A DNA stretch of 64,000 nucleotides from Lucinisca nassula. Lineage: Eukaryota > Mollusca > Bivalvia > Lucinida > Lucinidae. Position numbers and translations under genes: made by a program. Positions within the stretch are counted from its first letter, which is position 1; each line of letters opens with the position of its first letter. This document shows, piece after piece, positions 1 through 10,798 of the stretch. The DNA is taken from NCBI GenBank assembly GCA_963580285.1, contig OY757023.1:93606431-93670430 (forward strand), written 5' to 3'. Under the pieces are notes generated by a model. It had not been told where the DNA came from. It did no database searches and worked only from the letters and a program-made list of their open reading frames with translations.

Positions 1-4
1 TGAT

Positions 5-125
5 CATATAATAAAAAGAATCTTACACTCGTGGTCATTTCATATGAAATTTATGAAACTCGCCAAAGGCTCGTTTCATAAATATCATATGAAATGACCA
101 CTCGTGTAAGATCCTCTATTTCTTG
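5..125. repeat. Palindromic MITE, family C, copy 1
   Basis: The arms read CATATAATAAAAAGAATCTT inwards and return as the inverse ending near 125, with GAAACTCG/CGAGTTTC-like sequence either side of a short loop. The same outer ends (AAGAATCTTACAC / GTGTAAGATCCTC) occur at 25772-25932 around a different middle. No coding. Seen directly; the superfamily is not recognised. Confidence 0.7.
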
Positions 126-192
126 AATTCTATACATATCAAAGATCAGCCATCTTAGTTCTATATCACTAGTTATACCTGTCAATCGTATC

Positions 193-405
193 TTAACCCA
201 TATCTTGCTGAATATTCATTTAAGCCACACCCATTTCTGTCTGTCAACCAATCAAATTACTTGATGTTATTTATTGCTACAAATTCATAACCTGAATGCC
301 AAACAGTGTAGATCCTGATCAGATGGCTTCTGAAGAAGCCATCTGATCTGGATCTATACTGTTTGCAAAGATAAGGGTTGTCGTCAACAGCAAGATACGG
401 GTTAA
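193..405 (-). mobile_element. piggyBac-like MITE with TTAA ends, copy 1
   Basis: It is bounded by TTAA at 193-196 and 402-405. The inverted ends are CCC(A/T)TATCTTGCTG and CAGCAAGATACGGG. TTAA duplication with CCC-starting ends is the piggyBac signature. The middle holds a near-perfect hairpin starting AAACAGTGTAGATC at 301-366. A second copy in opposite orientation lies at 43752-43957 and aligns along its whole length, which fixes the ends. No transposase is present, so it is non-autonomous. Confidence 0.8.
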
Positions 406-779
406 ACCGCTGGGCGTATCATAATTTCATACGCAGCTTCATGGCAGTGGGCGCTGAAAGGATTCTTCGAATGGTCCAGGTCACATGAATAAGATGGCTT
501 GCATACCCTAAATGGTAAAAAACTACAATTGCTTTGACACTTGATGTATTGCAACAGACGCTAGTTGAAATAATGACCGTCGGTGAGCCATAACCGATAA
601 AATATATGCATTTTCCAAAATAGTCTGTGAGAGTATTTACCACATTAATGTCTACAAATGCGAAAGTACAATGCCATTTAATGACATTGATCCCAATATT
701 GAATGGTTGTATCAGTTTCAAAGGAAGTCTTATCTGAATCCAATGGATTGACTATATAATAAAATCAAAATTACGCAGC
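406..779. other. No recognised feature
   Basis: A 100-codon minus ORF (419-721) has no motif I recognise, no splice context and ordinary intergenic composition. I see nothing supportable here. Confidence 0.5.
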
Positions 780-978
780 TTGCGGACTGCATAATTAATT
801 TGTCTAAATCGCAACGGAAATAAGGGCGAGGATTGTGGTCACGTAAAATCGATTTAAGCCCCCAAGTGGAATTCATTACACTGACCGTTTCAAGGCGGTT
901 CTTCTGGAGTGGTTTATTTTTGTTATGGTTTGTCTTTGAGTGTGTGTGGTCATTGACTTCACTTTTATTTTTCCTAAC
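780..978 (+). repeat. PLE 3'-tail fragment T1
   Basis: It matches the middle of the Penelope-like 3' tail, from GTCTAAATCGCAACGG through the GTGGTCACGTAAAATCGATT block to GTTATGGTTTGTCTTTG. It then diverges, so the conserved 3' end (CCACTTCTATTT) is missing. The ORF at 833-1027 is the usual accidental reading of this tail. Confidence 0.7.
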
Positions 979-1255
979 AATGGGGGAACAAAAGTTTATT
1001 CAAACGATGCATATCATATGGCTTTAACTGCTGTTATGTCCATTTAATAGTCTTCGGAACTGTTGCGTTGATTGCTTTGACACTTTCTATATGGCATCTG
1101 GCGATGAAGTACTTCTAAATTTCTTGAAAAGAAGACACTAGGTTAACATTGACGTCAATTTAACAACAAGGTCTAATTCTGTCCTGGGACATATGAAGAT
1201 CCAAAGGAGAAGGGAAAGTATAGTGCCAGAATTTGAAAAGGCGGCCAGCCTCATG

Positions 1256-1450
1256 AAAAATAGAAGTGGAGGCAATAAACAGGAATCGATACAACTAACC
1301 CACAGCTCCCATCAGAGATACCAAAGGGTAAGAAACACAAACATGGAGCAACAGACCCTAATTGAAACTTCAATAGGGGAAAGCCAAAAGGGCAGTTACT
1401 TTCCCACAACATGGCCAATTGGCTATCCAAAATAAAATAATATAAGCGAA
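1256..1450 (-). repeat. PLE 3'-tail fragment T2
   Basis: On the minus strand this is the last 190 or so bases of the tail, ending at the conserved ...CCACTTCTATTTTT (1256-1270 on plus, as AATAGAAGTGGAGGC). It is 5'-truncated, the form left when reverse transcription starts at the 3' end and aborts. ORFs on both strands are tail shadows. Confidence 0.75.
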
Positions 1451-1749
1451 GCCTAGAAATATCGTCTGCGACCGTCTGTCCCTTGGATGAATCCTGAAGT
1501 GACATGAAAGTTGAATCTTGCAGACAGCCAAAAAAGTCCACGGAAACTTGACATTAAGAAGGGATTGCGAGATCTACCCCCGATTTATGGCAGCCACGGT
1601 TGTCATGTTGTCTGACTGTATGTAAATATATTTGTTTACCCAGGCATGTGAACAACGGCATACTGCACGAAAACAGCCACACTATCTTTAGAGTTTATAC
1701 TGCTGGTAAATCAGTTTCCTAATTTATATAGAACCAATCACCATTGTAA
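1451..1749. other. No recognised feature
   Basis: AT-rich sequence between a PLE tail and a hairpin MITE; I see no gene or repeat here. Confidence 0.4.
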
Positions 1750-1994
1750 CATCAGGAGAACATGCCTATATAATTTTGATCCCCTTGAACCCCACTTCTA
1801 TACAGTAAAACTGGGGTTAACAGGGATAAACCTTATTTTTCTTATTTCTGCTCTAAAATATAGTTTGTGGTTACTGGTCGGTTTTAACGTGTGCCTACAA
1901 TCTATATTTTGAGCAGAAATAAGAAAATTATCACAATTTTTCATCTTAAATTTTTCATTTTTACAGTGTATTTGTATAGGCTTGTTTCGTTATG
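1750..1994 (+). mobile_element. Hairpin MITE family A, copy A1 (core decayed)
   Basis: The left side has GCCTATATAATTTTGA and CTTGAACCCCACTT, and the right side has TATTTGTATAGGCTTGTTTC. The inner arms (CTTATTTCTGCTCTAAAATA / TTTTGAGCAGAAATAAG) are intact, but the central GAACCGCCTC hairpin is replaced by a short decayed sequence. One of about 25 copies in the window. Confidence 0.85.
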
Positions 1995-2071
1995 ATTATA
2001 AATACCACCCGCACCAAAACAACAATTGTCTGTAAAAACAGAGTCGACAGGTTGCCTATCTAACAACATGG

Positions 2072-2350
2072 CATTACGAAAACACGCCCATATAAAAACA
2101 TTATCATCTTTGTCGCCGAAAAATGAAAATTTTAAGCTGAAACATTGTGATATTTTTCTTATTTCTGCTCAAAATATAGATTGTGGGCTCTCGTTAGAAC
2201 CGCCTCATCCAGGCGGTTCTAACGAGTACCTACAATCTATATTTTAGAACAGAAATAAGAAAAATAAGATCTACCCATGTAAACCCCAGTTTTACTATAT
2301 AAAAGTGGGGTTCAAGGGGTTCAAAATTATATAGGCGTATTTGCGTGATG
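2072..2350 (-). mobile_element. Hairpin MITE family A, copy A2
   Basis: Full-length reverse-orientation copy, from CATTACGAAAACACGCCC to GGCGTATTTGCGTGATG. The core hairpin CTCGTTAGAACCGCCT/AGGCGGTTCTAACGAG is intact. The ORF at 2026-2247 runs across the element and is not a gene. Confidence 0.9.
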
Positions 2351-2785
2351 GACTGACCTTAAATGAGTATATGCAGCTGTACCACAATGCACTATCCGGA
2401 CGGATATTGCCACTGAGCTTAATCGTATGGTTATTTTCTTTTAGCTAATTCATTGTGTGAATTATACGGTGTCAAAATCTCTGCCAACATACACTAGGCT
2501 GGCGCAAAAGTTCAACTTCCCAGCTAGGAATTGCAATTGCTTTTAAGATGCACGCCTGTGATTCAGAAAGAGCGACAAATCATGTCGCATTTGGTAAGCA
2601 AAGGCACATGATAATGATGTCTATTTCAATACCTAAGACTGTGATATTTGTAATGAGATCCACAACGTTATCCCAGTTAATCTAGAAGTAAGGCTTCCTA
2701 AGGAAAGACATAAGAACATTCATTGTCGCTAATCAGCCTCAAATGTACCTGCCTTTATAAAAAAGTCGTCAAGGTAGACGACCAT
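2351..2785. other. No recognised feature
   Basis: No long ORF, no recognised repeat. Single-copy-looking AT-rich DNA. Confidence 0.4.
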
Positions 2786-2932
2786 CAATTACGAAAACAC
2801 GCCTATACAAATACATTGCCAATTGTTTACGAAAACACGCCTATACAAATACATTGTCAATTGTTTGGCCAAAAATTAGAAATTTTAAGATGAAAAAATG
2901 TGATATTTTTCTTATTTCTGCTCAAAACATAA
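2786..2932 (-). mobile_element. Hairpin MITE family A, half copy A3
   Basis: Only one half of the element is present. Its first about 38 bases (TACGAAAACACGCCTATACA) occur twice in tandem at about 2789 and 2828. It breaks off after CTCAAAACATAA, exactly where a PLE tail begins (2933), so the core and the other half are lost. Confidence 0.8.
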
Positions 2933-3535
2933 GTGGGTCAGGCCTTCGATTCTATGACGGTTCCAGCGTAAAGGCTTACAGAAAATTAGAGAGCATCTAA
3001 TTCTCTGTAATGTTGGTTAGTGCCTGATGCTTTGTCTCTGGTCGGGCCCATCGGAGTCTAACTGTTGGCTTTCTTGTGCTCCAGCATTTCAGTGGTTTCG
3101 TGCTGTCGAGTCCCCACCATTGTTTCATCTCTGTGGTTGTCTGATTTGTTTGTGTTCACGAAGATGTTGCACTGGTGAGTTAGGATGCTTTCATGCGGAC
3201 TTAACATATTATTTGTCTAAATCGAGACGGAAGTAAGGGCGAGGATTGTGGCCACGTAAAATCGAATTAAGCCCCCCATTGGAATTCGTTCCACTGACCG
3301 TAACGTGGTGGTTCTTTTGTCGTGGTTTGTTTTGGTTATGGTTTGTCTTTGGGTGTTTGTATCGTTTATATTATTTTGTTTTGGATAGCCAATTGGCCAT
3401 TTTGTGGGAAAATAACTTTCTTTTTGGCTTTCCGCTATTGATGTTTTCACTAGAGTCTGTTGTTTCATGTTTAGTTTTCTTTCCATTTGGTGTCTCTGAT
3501 TGGAGCTGGGGGTTAATTGTATCGATTCCTGATGC
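2933..3535 (+). repeat. PLE 3'-tail copy T3
   Basis: It starts at GTGGGTCAGGCCTTCGATTC, the codons for the end of the PLE reverse-transcriptase ORF, and runs through the long untranslated tail to ATCGATTCCTGATG. The final CCACTTCTATTT is replaced by other sequence, so the 3' end is lost or altered. ORFs on both strands (3027-3677) are tail shadows. Confidence 0.85.
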
Positions 3536-4549
3536 AGGGACTTGTGTGGAAGGTCATGATATGTGTATATGGTCAAGTTATTGCCCTGTTGTAGGTCCCA
3601 CTTATCTGTACATAAAATTTGGTTTTCGTGGATTTTCATTACACCCACTTGCTGACATGATGAGTTGCTCGGAATGAAGAATATTCCAGTTGTGTGAATT
3701 TACGCTACTCACCCATGGGACAGGGATGTTCCGTTGTGTGGTTATTTGATGTGTGGCTGTCCCCAATCGCCTATTCTACACTATGTATAAAAACTATCTC
3801 AGACTATACTTTGTCATTTCATTAACTTTGCTGTCTAGCTCCGACAGAAGAAACTCTGTCTTCGGGACATGTGCACTAACAACTTTATTTGCAGTGTTTG
3901 ATTTTGCATAATTTGTTATAATTAGGCATTCGGATATCCTCGGGGTTATTGTTCTGTTCGACAAATTACTGCTGACTTCACCATGCGTACTCTAAATTTG
4001 GGCTCTTAAAATGATTAATATATGTACATTAAAAGGTTATCTATAACTGGGACTCTCAAGCAAATATTAATAAGGTTGTCAAGTGATTCTGTAAAGAAAA
4101 ATTTGCCTGAATACTCTACGCAAATTCTTTGACCTAATTTCCGGGACGCATGGTGTCCTGGTTAATAGTGATTCTGTGTACAAAGACAAATCTTCCGAAA
4201 TGTTTTTGTATTTTTATTGATAATGTACATGTTAATTTTGAACATTCTTCTAGAGTCATTTGGAATATCTAAGAGTCAAAGAGAGAGAATAACATTTTAA
4301 CCCTCCGATGGTCTATTTTCGTTTTTCGATTGAACCCTCTTATTCAAACAGTTTCACGTAAATTTTGTATTGATAGGTAATAAAAATGACAGAAAAAAAA
4401 AACAATAACAGAGCTATAATCATCCCCATCCATTGTTATTTGTTAGCAAAATACCACGGTAATAGTAAATTTGCACCGTGAGCACTGCCACCGATATTAC
4501 GAGTAGAATCATGGCGGTTTGTCACATGTAAATTTTACCAACAGCACAT
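3536..4549. other. No recognised gene; unannotated intergenic DNA
   Basis: No ORF of note. A short hairpin lies near 3838-3870 (GACAGAAGAAACTCTGTC). Otherwise AT-rich DNA with nothing I recognise. Confidence 0.4.
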
Positions 4550-5003
4550 TGGAACACGTTGGAATAATTGCGCACTGCTACGGTGATTGCGTCTCCACCT
4601 CGAAAATAATTTCTAACGCTAAAATAAATTATTTATTTGCAGATTTTCATACAGAATGTAAAGCGTCTCCACATCGAAATAATTTCTAAAGCGTAAATAA
4701 ACTATTTATTTGCAGATTTTCATACAGAATGTAAAGCGCTGAGAAACTTTTATTCGAGCTTCCATGTTGTTTCCAGCGTCTCTGTGGCGCGGTGACGTCA
4801 GAAACGTTGCACTATTAAACGGCACGTTAAACTACGTGTGCGCGCCATTGCACTGAATGTCGTTTAATATGCCACACTGTCTGCTGTCTTATTTGCTTAA
4901 ACTTGCTAAATTATCAAGAAAAAAAACTTGATTGTTTTGAGTTTCGATATAAACTAAATACATGATTAGTGTCTTTAATATGAAAATATAATCGGTTCGC
5001 CGC
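4550..5003 (+). repeat. Dispersed repeat R, copy 1, with internal duplication
   Basis: About 450 bp that align with 61085-61490. Shared blocks include TTTATTTGCAGATTTTCA, GACGTCAGAAACGTTGCAC, TATAAACTAAATACATGATT and CGCGACAAT. Here a unit of about 75 bp (GCGTCTCCAC... to ...GAATGTAAA) is present twice, at about 4597 and 4671; the 61-kb copy has one. No coding or terminal repeats recognised. Confidence 0.75.
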
Positions 5004-5012
5004 GACAATACC

Positions 5013-5306
5013 AATCACGAAAACACGCCTATAAATTTTTGACCCTCTTGAACCCCATTTTTATACAGTAAAACTGGGGTTTGCAGGGGTAAACCTTATT
5101 TTTCCTATTTTTGGCCTAAAATATGGATTGTGGGCACTCGTTAGAACCACCTTGGGCACTTGTTAGAACCGCCTCGATGAGGCGGTTCTAACTTGTATCC
5201 ACAATCTATATTTTGAACTAAAGTAAGAAAAGTATCACATTTCTTCATCTTAAAAATTCATGTTTTTGGCGGTAAAATTTACATTGCATTTGTATACGGT
5301 TTTGTG
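5013..5306 (+). mobile_element. Hairpin MITE family A, copy A4, with duplicated arm
   Basis: The left end is ATCACGAAAACACGCC; the right end is decayed (TTTGTATACGGTTTTGTGG). The left core arm is duplicated: GGGCACTCGTTAGAACCACC is followed by a second GGGCACTTGTTAGAACCGCC before the loop. A Tc1 remnant begins exactly at its right end. Confidence 0.85.
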
Positions 5307-5627
5307 GAATCAGCCTCCATTCAGCATCCAATGCATCTTTCAGCTCCTGTAGAGTCCTCGGCTGCACAGGTCGGGCTGAAACAGCACACTGTAGCATGTC
5401 CCGCGCACGCTCAATCGGATTCAAGTCCGGTGATCAAACAGGCCAGTCCATACGAACGATTGTCTCACGTTCCAGATTGGCATTAGCGACGTAGGTACGG
5501 CGGGGACGGGCATTATCGTCCATCAGAATAAAGCCCGGGTCGATAGCACCGGCGTATGGTCTCACAAACTGATCATAAATCTCATTACAGTACCTCACTG
5601 TCGTTAACGTTCCGTTTTCAACGACGT
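5307..5627 (-). pseudogene. Tc1-like transposase fragment (DDE domain)
   Basis: Translated on the minus strand, this reads as the C-terminal half of a Tc1-family transposase. It has the catalytic-aspartate motif ILMDDNARPR, then MDWPV-stop-SPDLNPIERA with the third acidic residue in the NPIE motif. An in-frame stop sits inside this motif and the N-terminal DNA-binding half is absent, so it is dead. It lies between MITE A4 and a PLE tail without visible terminal repeats. Tc1 identity rests on the SPDLNPIE signature. The plus-strand ORF here is its shadow. Confidence 0.8.
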
Positions 5628-6215
5628 ACTAAATAGAAGAGGAGGCAATGATCAGGAATCGATACAATCAGCCCACAGCTCCCATCAGAGACAGTTATTT
5701 TCCCACAAAATGGCCAAAATAAAACAACACAAGCGACACAAACACCCAAAGACAAACCATAACAAAAATAAACCGCGACAGAAGAACCCCGCCTTGGAAC
5801 GGTCAGCGGAAACGAATTCCACTGGGGGGGGGGGGGGGGGGGTTAAATCGATTTTAAGTGGCCACAGTCCTCGCCCTTACTTCCGGCGCGATTTAGTCAA
5901 ATAAATTGTTTAGTCCGCATGAAGGCCTCGAAACTCATCAGTGCAACACCTCCGTGAACACAAAAAATCACTCAACCACAGAGATGAAACAACGTTGGGG
6001 ACTCGACAGCACGAAACCCCTGAAATGCTGGAGCAAAAGAAAACCAACAGTTAGAAACCGATGGACCCGACCAGAGACATAGCATCAGGCACCAACCAAC
6101 ATTACCTTGAATAAGATCTCTCTAATTCTCAATAAGCCTTTAGGTTGGAACCGTCATAGAATCTGAGGCCTGACCCACCGGCGTGCAATTAAAGAGGGGA
6201 GCAAAGATGTCAGCC
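5628..6215 (-). repeat. PLE 3'-tail copy T4
   Basis: Minus-strand tail with its 3' end at 5628-5645 (AATAGAAGAGGAGGCAATGA). It extends back into the end of the RT ORF (GACCCACCGGCGTGCAATTA near 6172). A deletion of about 60 bp joins CATCAGAGAC to AGTTATTTTC at 5692. A run of 17-19 G lies at 5824-5842, the site where most tail copies carry a C/G run. Confidence 0.85.
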
Positions 6216-6744
6216 GTTGCACAGTTGAGTTCTGCTCTGCAGTTATTTGTCGCATGCACTGATCAGCCTGCGCAATAACGGTATTTGCATGAACATATTC
6301 AGACTTCTCCGGGGCAGGGATCATGATGTAGTATATACGTTTCGTGAAGCGTATTTTAGTTGATTATCATAATTTGCAGGCATTTTGGTGTAGAGATGAT
6401 GTGATGTGACCTGCTGCTGCCTAGTCGACAGAGCAGGTAATGGCACGACGATTCGTATGGTATCAGTGCCCCGCAGAGCTGGGCAGAACCAAATTGCGGA
6501 CCGTCCAGACCAGTGAGACATAATGTGATAAAAAGAAGAGTCAAAAAAGTTGACTGTGGTATCGTACATAATAATTAAATCGTACAATTTATGATAAGAA
6601 GAAGAAAGTGACAACATAGTTGACTGTGATAAATTATTCGTTGCACCAGCGCGTCGACGTTGTCCATCCGAAGTGGACTTATAATTTCTATTGTTTAAGC
6701 CGGCGAGAGGTTTATAAAGTTGGTTTATTTTATGTACCTTGTGC
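6216..6744. other. No recognised feature
   Basis: Minus ORFs of 98 and 62 codons (6321-6617) overlap in different frames and match nothing I know. No repeat recognised. Confidence 0.4.
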
Positions 6745-6838
6745 TATTTGCTTCTATATAATTTTCAGGTCACCGTCCCGAGCACAAAACGTAGTTTCGC
6801 CTTCGGGGCATGTCCCGTGAAATGTTATAGAAGCAAAT
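6745..6838. repeat. Short hairpin MITE
   Basis: ATTTGCTTCTATATAATTTT is inverted as the end ...ATGTTATAGAAGCAAAT. Between them lies CCGTCCCGAGCAC, partly inverted by GCATGTCCCGTG. It resembles the other small foldback elements here but shares no ends with them. Confidence 0.55.
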
Positions 6839-7004
6839 AAATGTAGTGTTTAGTGTTGGTATTGTTGTATACAGTTATTGTTGTAATTTATGTCTTGTAT
6901 ATAACATCTTTCTTGTGCCTTACCCCGCAGTTGCCCAGTTCACCTGTCAGAGATCACCCTCGGTCGTCTTGTCAGCATGCGGGTTTGCGGGACACCGTAA
7001 ACCC

Positions 7005-7257
7005 ACATAACAAAAACACACCTATATAATTTTTAACCCCCTTAAACGCCACTTTTATATAATAAAACTGGGGTTTACAGGGATAATTTTTTATGCTTAT
7101 TTCTGCTAAAAAGCACAGAGTGTTGGTACTCGTTAGAAACCACCTCGTCGAGGCGGTTCTAACAAGTACCAACAATCTATGTTTAGATCAGAAATATGAA
7201 AAATATCAGAATTTCTGTCTATTTTTTTGTGGTAAAATATTCAATGGTTTCGTAATG
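7005..7257 (+). mobile_element. Hairpin MITE family A, copy A5
   Basis: It runs from CATAACAAAAACACACCTAT to GGTTTCGTAATG. The core stem shows paired change: GTTGGTACT on the left and AGTACCAAC on the right, against consensus GTGGGTACT/AGTACCCAC. ORFs crossing it are shadows. Confidence 0.85.
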
Positions 7258-7612
7258 GTTTTAATATGTTCAGTCATGACAGAAGCAAGATCTAATATGT
7301 ATGTGCTGTCTTAATATGGAACGATCCTGTCTTAATGAGGACGATGTAAGTTTTGCTAAACTTTTTTCTGCAACCTTTATGGCCCTTAGATACAGAAAAC
7401 ATAATACGTGTTTTAGAGACTAATGTTTGGTATGCATTTTTTTCTTTTCTTTTTTTGCTGTTTGTCTTATATTTGGTATGCAAAACTTGTTTTTTTTTTC
7501 TTTTTTCTTTTTTTCTGTCAGAACCCGTGACGTCTGTCAACAAGATGCCACTTTTCTTAATGTAACTGACAAGTTCAAAAATGTGACAAAGAAGTAAAAT
7601 TAGAAACACTTA
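7258..7612. other. No recognised feature; T-rich
   Basis: Poly-T-rich sequence around 7438-7515 yields ORFs of phenylalanine/lysine runs, which are composition artefacts. Confidence 0.4.
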
Positions 7613-7735
7613 ATTTTACCCAAATATGCCTAGTGGCCCTTTTTTGAGACATTGGCAAACAGTGTAGACCCGTATCAGACGCCGCAAAACGCGGTGTCTG
7701 ATCTGAGTCTACACTGTTTGTTTAAAGTATGTACT
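7613..7735 (+). repeat. piggyBac-like MITE, CATATGCCTAG family (partial)
   Basis: It begins TTTACCCAAATATGCCTAGT and holds the hairpin GCAAACAGTGTAGACC ... GTCTACACTGTTTG with inner stem CAGACGCCG/CGGTGTCTG. The same left end is found inverted at 54890-54940 and 55145-55190 as ...CTAGGCATATGTGGGTTAA, suggesting TTAACCC termini. The right end is unclear. Confidence 0.55.
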
Positions 7736-7794
7736 TTTTTTAATAAACATACTACACATAAAACAAACCTGTCACCTCTATAATTGGGTATGTG

Positions 7795-8016
7795 CTTTTT
7801 TTTTTTGGCTTCAGTTTTACGGCCCTTTCAAGATTATTTCACTCATATCGAGCCGATCGTTAATCAGAGGTTGGCGAAAACCGGAGTACCCGGAGAAAAA
7901 ACACCTGACTTTCCGACTTGGCGACTCACATGTGACCCGGACCAGGCTCGAACCTACAGCGGTGAGAGACCTAGTGATTAAGAGTCAGCGCTCTTTCCAA
8001 CTAGGCCACGGGGTGC
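7795..8016 (-). mobile_element. tRNA-derived SINE
   Basis: On the minus strand the head is tRNA-like. A near-ideal A box TGGCCTAGTTGG lies at 8008-7997 and a B box GGTTCGAGCC at 7954-7945, spaced as in a tRNA. Downstream is a central domain with CCGGTTTTCGCCAACCTC on the minus strand (plus: CCGGAGTACCCGGAGAAAAA), the kind of conserved block seen in molluscan Meta-type SINEs. It is not a functional tRNA: there is no acceptor stem or clean cloverleaf. The plus-strand ORFs are shadows. Confidence 0.75.
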
Positions 8017-8089
8017 TACTCAAAACTTATTTGGTGGGAGATTCCATTGTCATTTGGCTTAATCTGTTTCCTCAAGTACATGTATGTTT

Positions 8090-8380
8090 AGCCCCCGCCC
8101 ATCGGGGCTTGAAGAAATAGATGGGCTGCATGATACTTCCACGCAGAGCTGAAACCGATCTGCACACGATATTTGAAACCGCTTAGAGGATCTAAGCCTG
8201 CCCAGGCAATGCGGTGCGCGTCGGCCCGTCCATGCTTATAAACCCTATTGGTTTCATTGGGCGGCAGGGCTTGAGATATCATTTCATCTCAATGTCGGGT
8301 AAAAGTCCCTTAAAATTGGAAGCAACGTCTCCAAAATGAACTTTATAGTGTTGGCGGGGACGTTAAACTTCAAAACAAAG
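8090..8380 (-). repeat. Dispersed repeat F, copy 1
   Basis: On the minus strand it runs from GGTTTAACGTCCCC-like sequence to GCCCCGATGGGCGGGGGC. Further copies lie at 16612, 23600, 24985, 26452 and 55300. No Pol III boxes are clear. Uniform ends suggest a SINE-like or other non-autonomous retroelement. It lies 75 bp from the SINE at 7795. Confidence 0.7.
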
Positions 8381-8484
8381 AACATGTATGTTAGAAATAT
8401 ATGGTAGGCGGCAAGCGACACTTAATTATGAAACATAACAAATAAATACTAAATGACAGAATATCATCTAAGGCCGTACTTTCT

Positions 8485-8812
8485 CATTATGAAAACACAC
8501 CTGTGTACATAGTTTATTCTTTCAAATCTATAAAACTGACAGTGTTTGGTGAAAAACAGTACTTTTCATCTTAATTCTGCTCCAAACATAGATTGCGTGC
8601 ACAAGTTGGAATGACCGCATTAAGAACCCAGCAGGCACAGGTCGCTAGGGCAACGTCAAACCAACATCGGTGTAACGTTGCGCTGACGTTGATGTGACGT
8701 TGCATAAACGTCATGACGTTGAACCCACGTTGATGTGACGTCACATTTACGTCATGTGCCTGCTGGGGAGATTCTAATGAGTACCGACAGTCTATTTTCA
8801 GCAACCATACAA
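8485..8812 (-). mobile_element. Hairpin MITE copy A6, split by another element
   Basis: The left end is CATTATGAAAACACACCTGT and the inner arm is AATTCTGCTCCAAACATAGA. The core hairpin region is interrupted at the loop by the palindrome at 8627-8767, after which GATTCTAATGAGTACCGACA continues the right arm. Ends decayed. Confidence 0.75.
8627..8767. mobile_element. Palindromic MITE with CCCAGCAGGCACA ends
   Basis: The perfect terminal repeats are CCCAGCAGGCACA and TGTGCCTGCTGGG. The interior is built of alternating AACGTTG/ACGTCA words. A related element with CCCAGTCAGCA ends and the same AACGTC words lies at 18527-18634. The superfamily is not certain. It is inserted in the loop of MITE A6. 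Confidence 0.8.
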
Positions 8813-10178
8813 TGTATTACATGAAGATAAAGCAAACCGAGTGACCCTCGCGCAACACTTGTTCTGTGACTTTGTCAGGTAGACTATGTGTTACTGAAGT
8901 AACTTTGGTCGGAATTTAGAACAGTCACTGTAGACGGATCCAATGTTTTGACACGTGACCGTATTTACATTTCACTGCGCATGCGCCAATTACCTTCCAT
9001 GTAGAGTACCTCTTTTATCTGGTTGGCAAAACATGACTGTTGCCGTATAGTGACAATGGGAATTTCGAATACTTATCATGTAATTAACTCCTTTCTTTTC
9101 CACAAAATTAACTGAGCATTGTCATTTTATGTTTTTAAGTATTAAATGATACAGAACCAGTCTCTTCTGACATTTTATGGAACATTTTGTTGCCCAAAAA
9201 GCGTTATAAAACTACCCACCATCATACCAAAATATCGTCGATGCGCTTTATTTAACGAACGGAAAAAAGATTAAAGCATATATATTTTCCATCCAAATTT
9301 ATACGAAAAGTAGCAGATTAATGTCCAAAATGGTTTGTGGCAAACAGTTTTGATAGAACGACTATTTAACAATAGTAATTACAGAAAACAATTCATGCTA
9401 CATCAACGGTAGAGTATGGAACGGGAAGTCATTTGCCCACCAGATAAAACGAGGCTAATGACCTTTGACCTTGTGTGACGTAGACTTTGGATGTGTCTAT
9501 ACCCTGTTTCGCAAACTCGACGACTGCGAACGGACATCAGAAGCAACAGTAAAAGATAGAATCGACACCATTCGCTTTCATTTTTTAATTGATTTATTCC
9601 TCGAAGTACATGCTAAGGATTGTTCTCTCGCATCTGATTATTTTATGTACGAGGAAGTTTGATCAAGTTTAGCTAGTTTGGTGTTGTTACTTTCATTGTA
9701 CCTCCCCCCTACGTCATTATATTAACCAATCAATGGCTTCGAAAGAAATTACTGGTTATAGTGTTCGGCAGCGCTATAGGGAAAATTGGGAACCAGTCAA
9801 CATGTTTCGAACCAACCTATCCTCGTTGGTTGAACCGTGGAAACTAAACCGACGTCATTTCCTCTAACCAAATACAGTCCGATCTTACTTTGGTCACAGA
9901 TTAGTGACCGCGGTTCTTACATCGAACCCACTCTATGACGATGGAATTTAGTCGATGGTTATTCAATATATACATAGAAATGGGTCATAGGTAATCATCG
10001 TTGACCTGCTTGCACAAAACTACTATACCTCTGACTGGCCAATATATTCGGACAGTATGACGCAAATAGGGACAAACTGTAATTAAGCACGCCGAAAAAG
10101 TTCCCAACTGTCAGTCGCTAAATCGCTGTTTCGCTAAATCATTTTTTTTTGCAATGTAAAGAGCATTGTATTGCATTC
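8813..10178. other. No recognised gene or repeat
   Basis: The longest ORF is 65 codons (9465-9662, plus) and has no motif I recognise. This is one of the longest stretches in the window without a recognisable element. Confidence 0.4.
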
Positions 10179-10435
10179 CATCACGAAAACAAGCCTATAT
10201 AATTTTTACCCCCTTGAACCCCACTTTATATAGTGAAACTGGAGTTTACAGAGGTAAACCTTATTTTTCTTATTTCTGCTCTAAAATATAGATTGTGGGT
10301 ACTTGATAAGGCGTTTCTAACGAGTACCCACAATTTATATTTGGAGCAGAAATATGAAAAAAAAAAATCATATTTTTTCATCTTAAAATTTTCTTATTGG
10401 TTACAATGTATTTGTATCGGCGTGTTTTCGTAATA
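10179..10435 (+). mobile_element. Hairpin MITE family A, copy A7
   Basis: It runs from CATCACGAAAACAAGCCTAT to GGCGTGTTTTCGTAATA. Part of the core stem is deleted (GGGTACTTGATAAGGCG... joins straight to TTCTAACGAGTACCC), so the hairpin top is lost while the arms remain. A family-B end remnant (TTCACAGACTTGTTCACGTG) follows at about 10476. Confidence 0.85.
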
Positions 10436-10536
10436 CGTTTATTTAAATAAGGTGGAGTTTACAAGGTTGTTCATTTCACAGACTTGTTCACGTGATGTTG
10501 AATTGTTAAACCCTTTGTGGCATATTATACTATAAT

Positions 10537-10672
10537 GTTATTAATCAAGTAATTTCGTATTGGCCCAGGTACAGGTCCGAGGTCTGCTGCATTGGCCCGA
10601 GGCAGAAGGCCGAGGGCCAATGCAGTAAACGGAGGACCTGTAACTGGGTCAATGCGCATTTACTTTATTAAT
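10537..10672. repeat. Imperfect palindrome (foldback MITE)
   Basis: TTATTAATCAAGTAA... is inverted at ...TTTACTTTATTAATG, and inner blocks such as CTGCATTGGCCC are inverted by GGGCCAATGCAG. About 135 bp, no ORF. Confidence 0.65.
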
Positions 10673-10798
10673 GACAATTTTATTAATTGACCCAATTAAA
10701 AAAACATGATTATTGATTTTTTTACCTCACTTGACCTCACTTAATATTGGTTGACCTGGTGTTTATACGGATGACCTCCGATCAATACAAGATTTGTT

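Noticed and set aside
2026..2247. 73-codon plus ORF
   Set aside because: It runs through hairpin MITE A2; the sequence is explained by the repeat and its inverted arms.
3217..3677. 143-codon ORFs on both strands
   Set aside because: Both are readings of the PLE 3' tail, which recurs in more than 15 places with frame breaks. Length conservation is not seen.
7981..8016. Genuine tRNA gene
   Set aside because: A and B boxes are good, but no cloverleaf closes and a SINE body follows.
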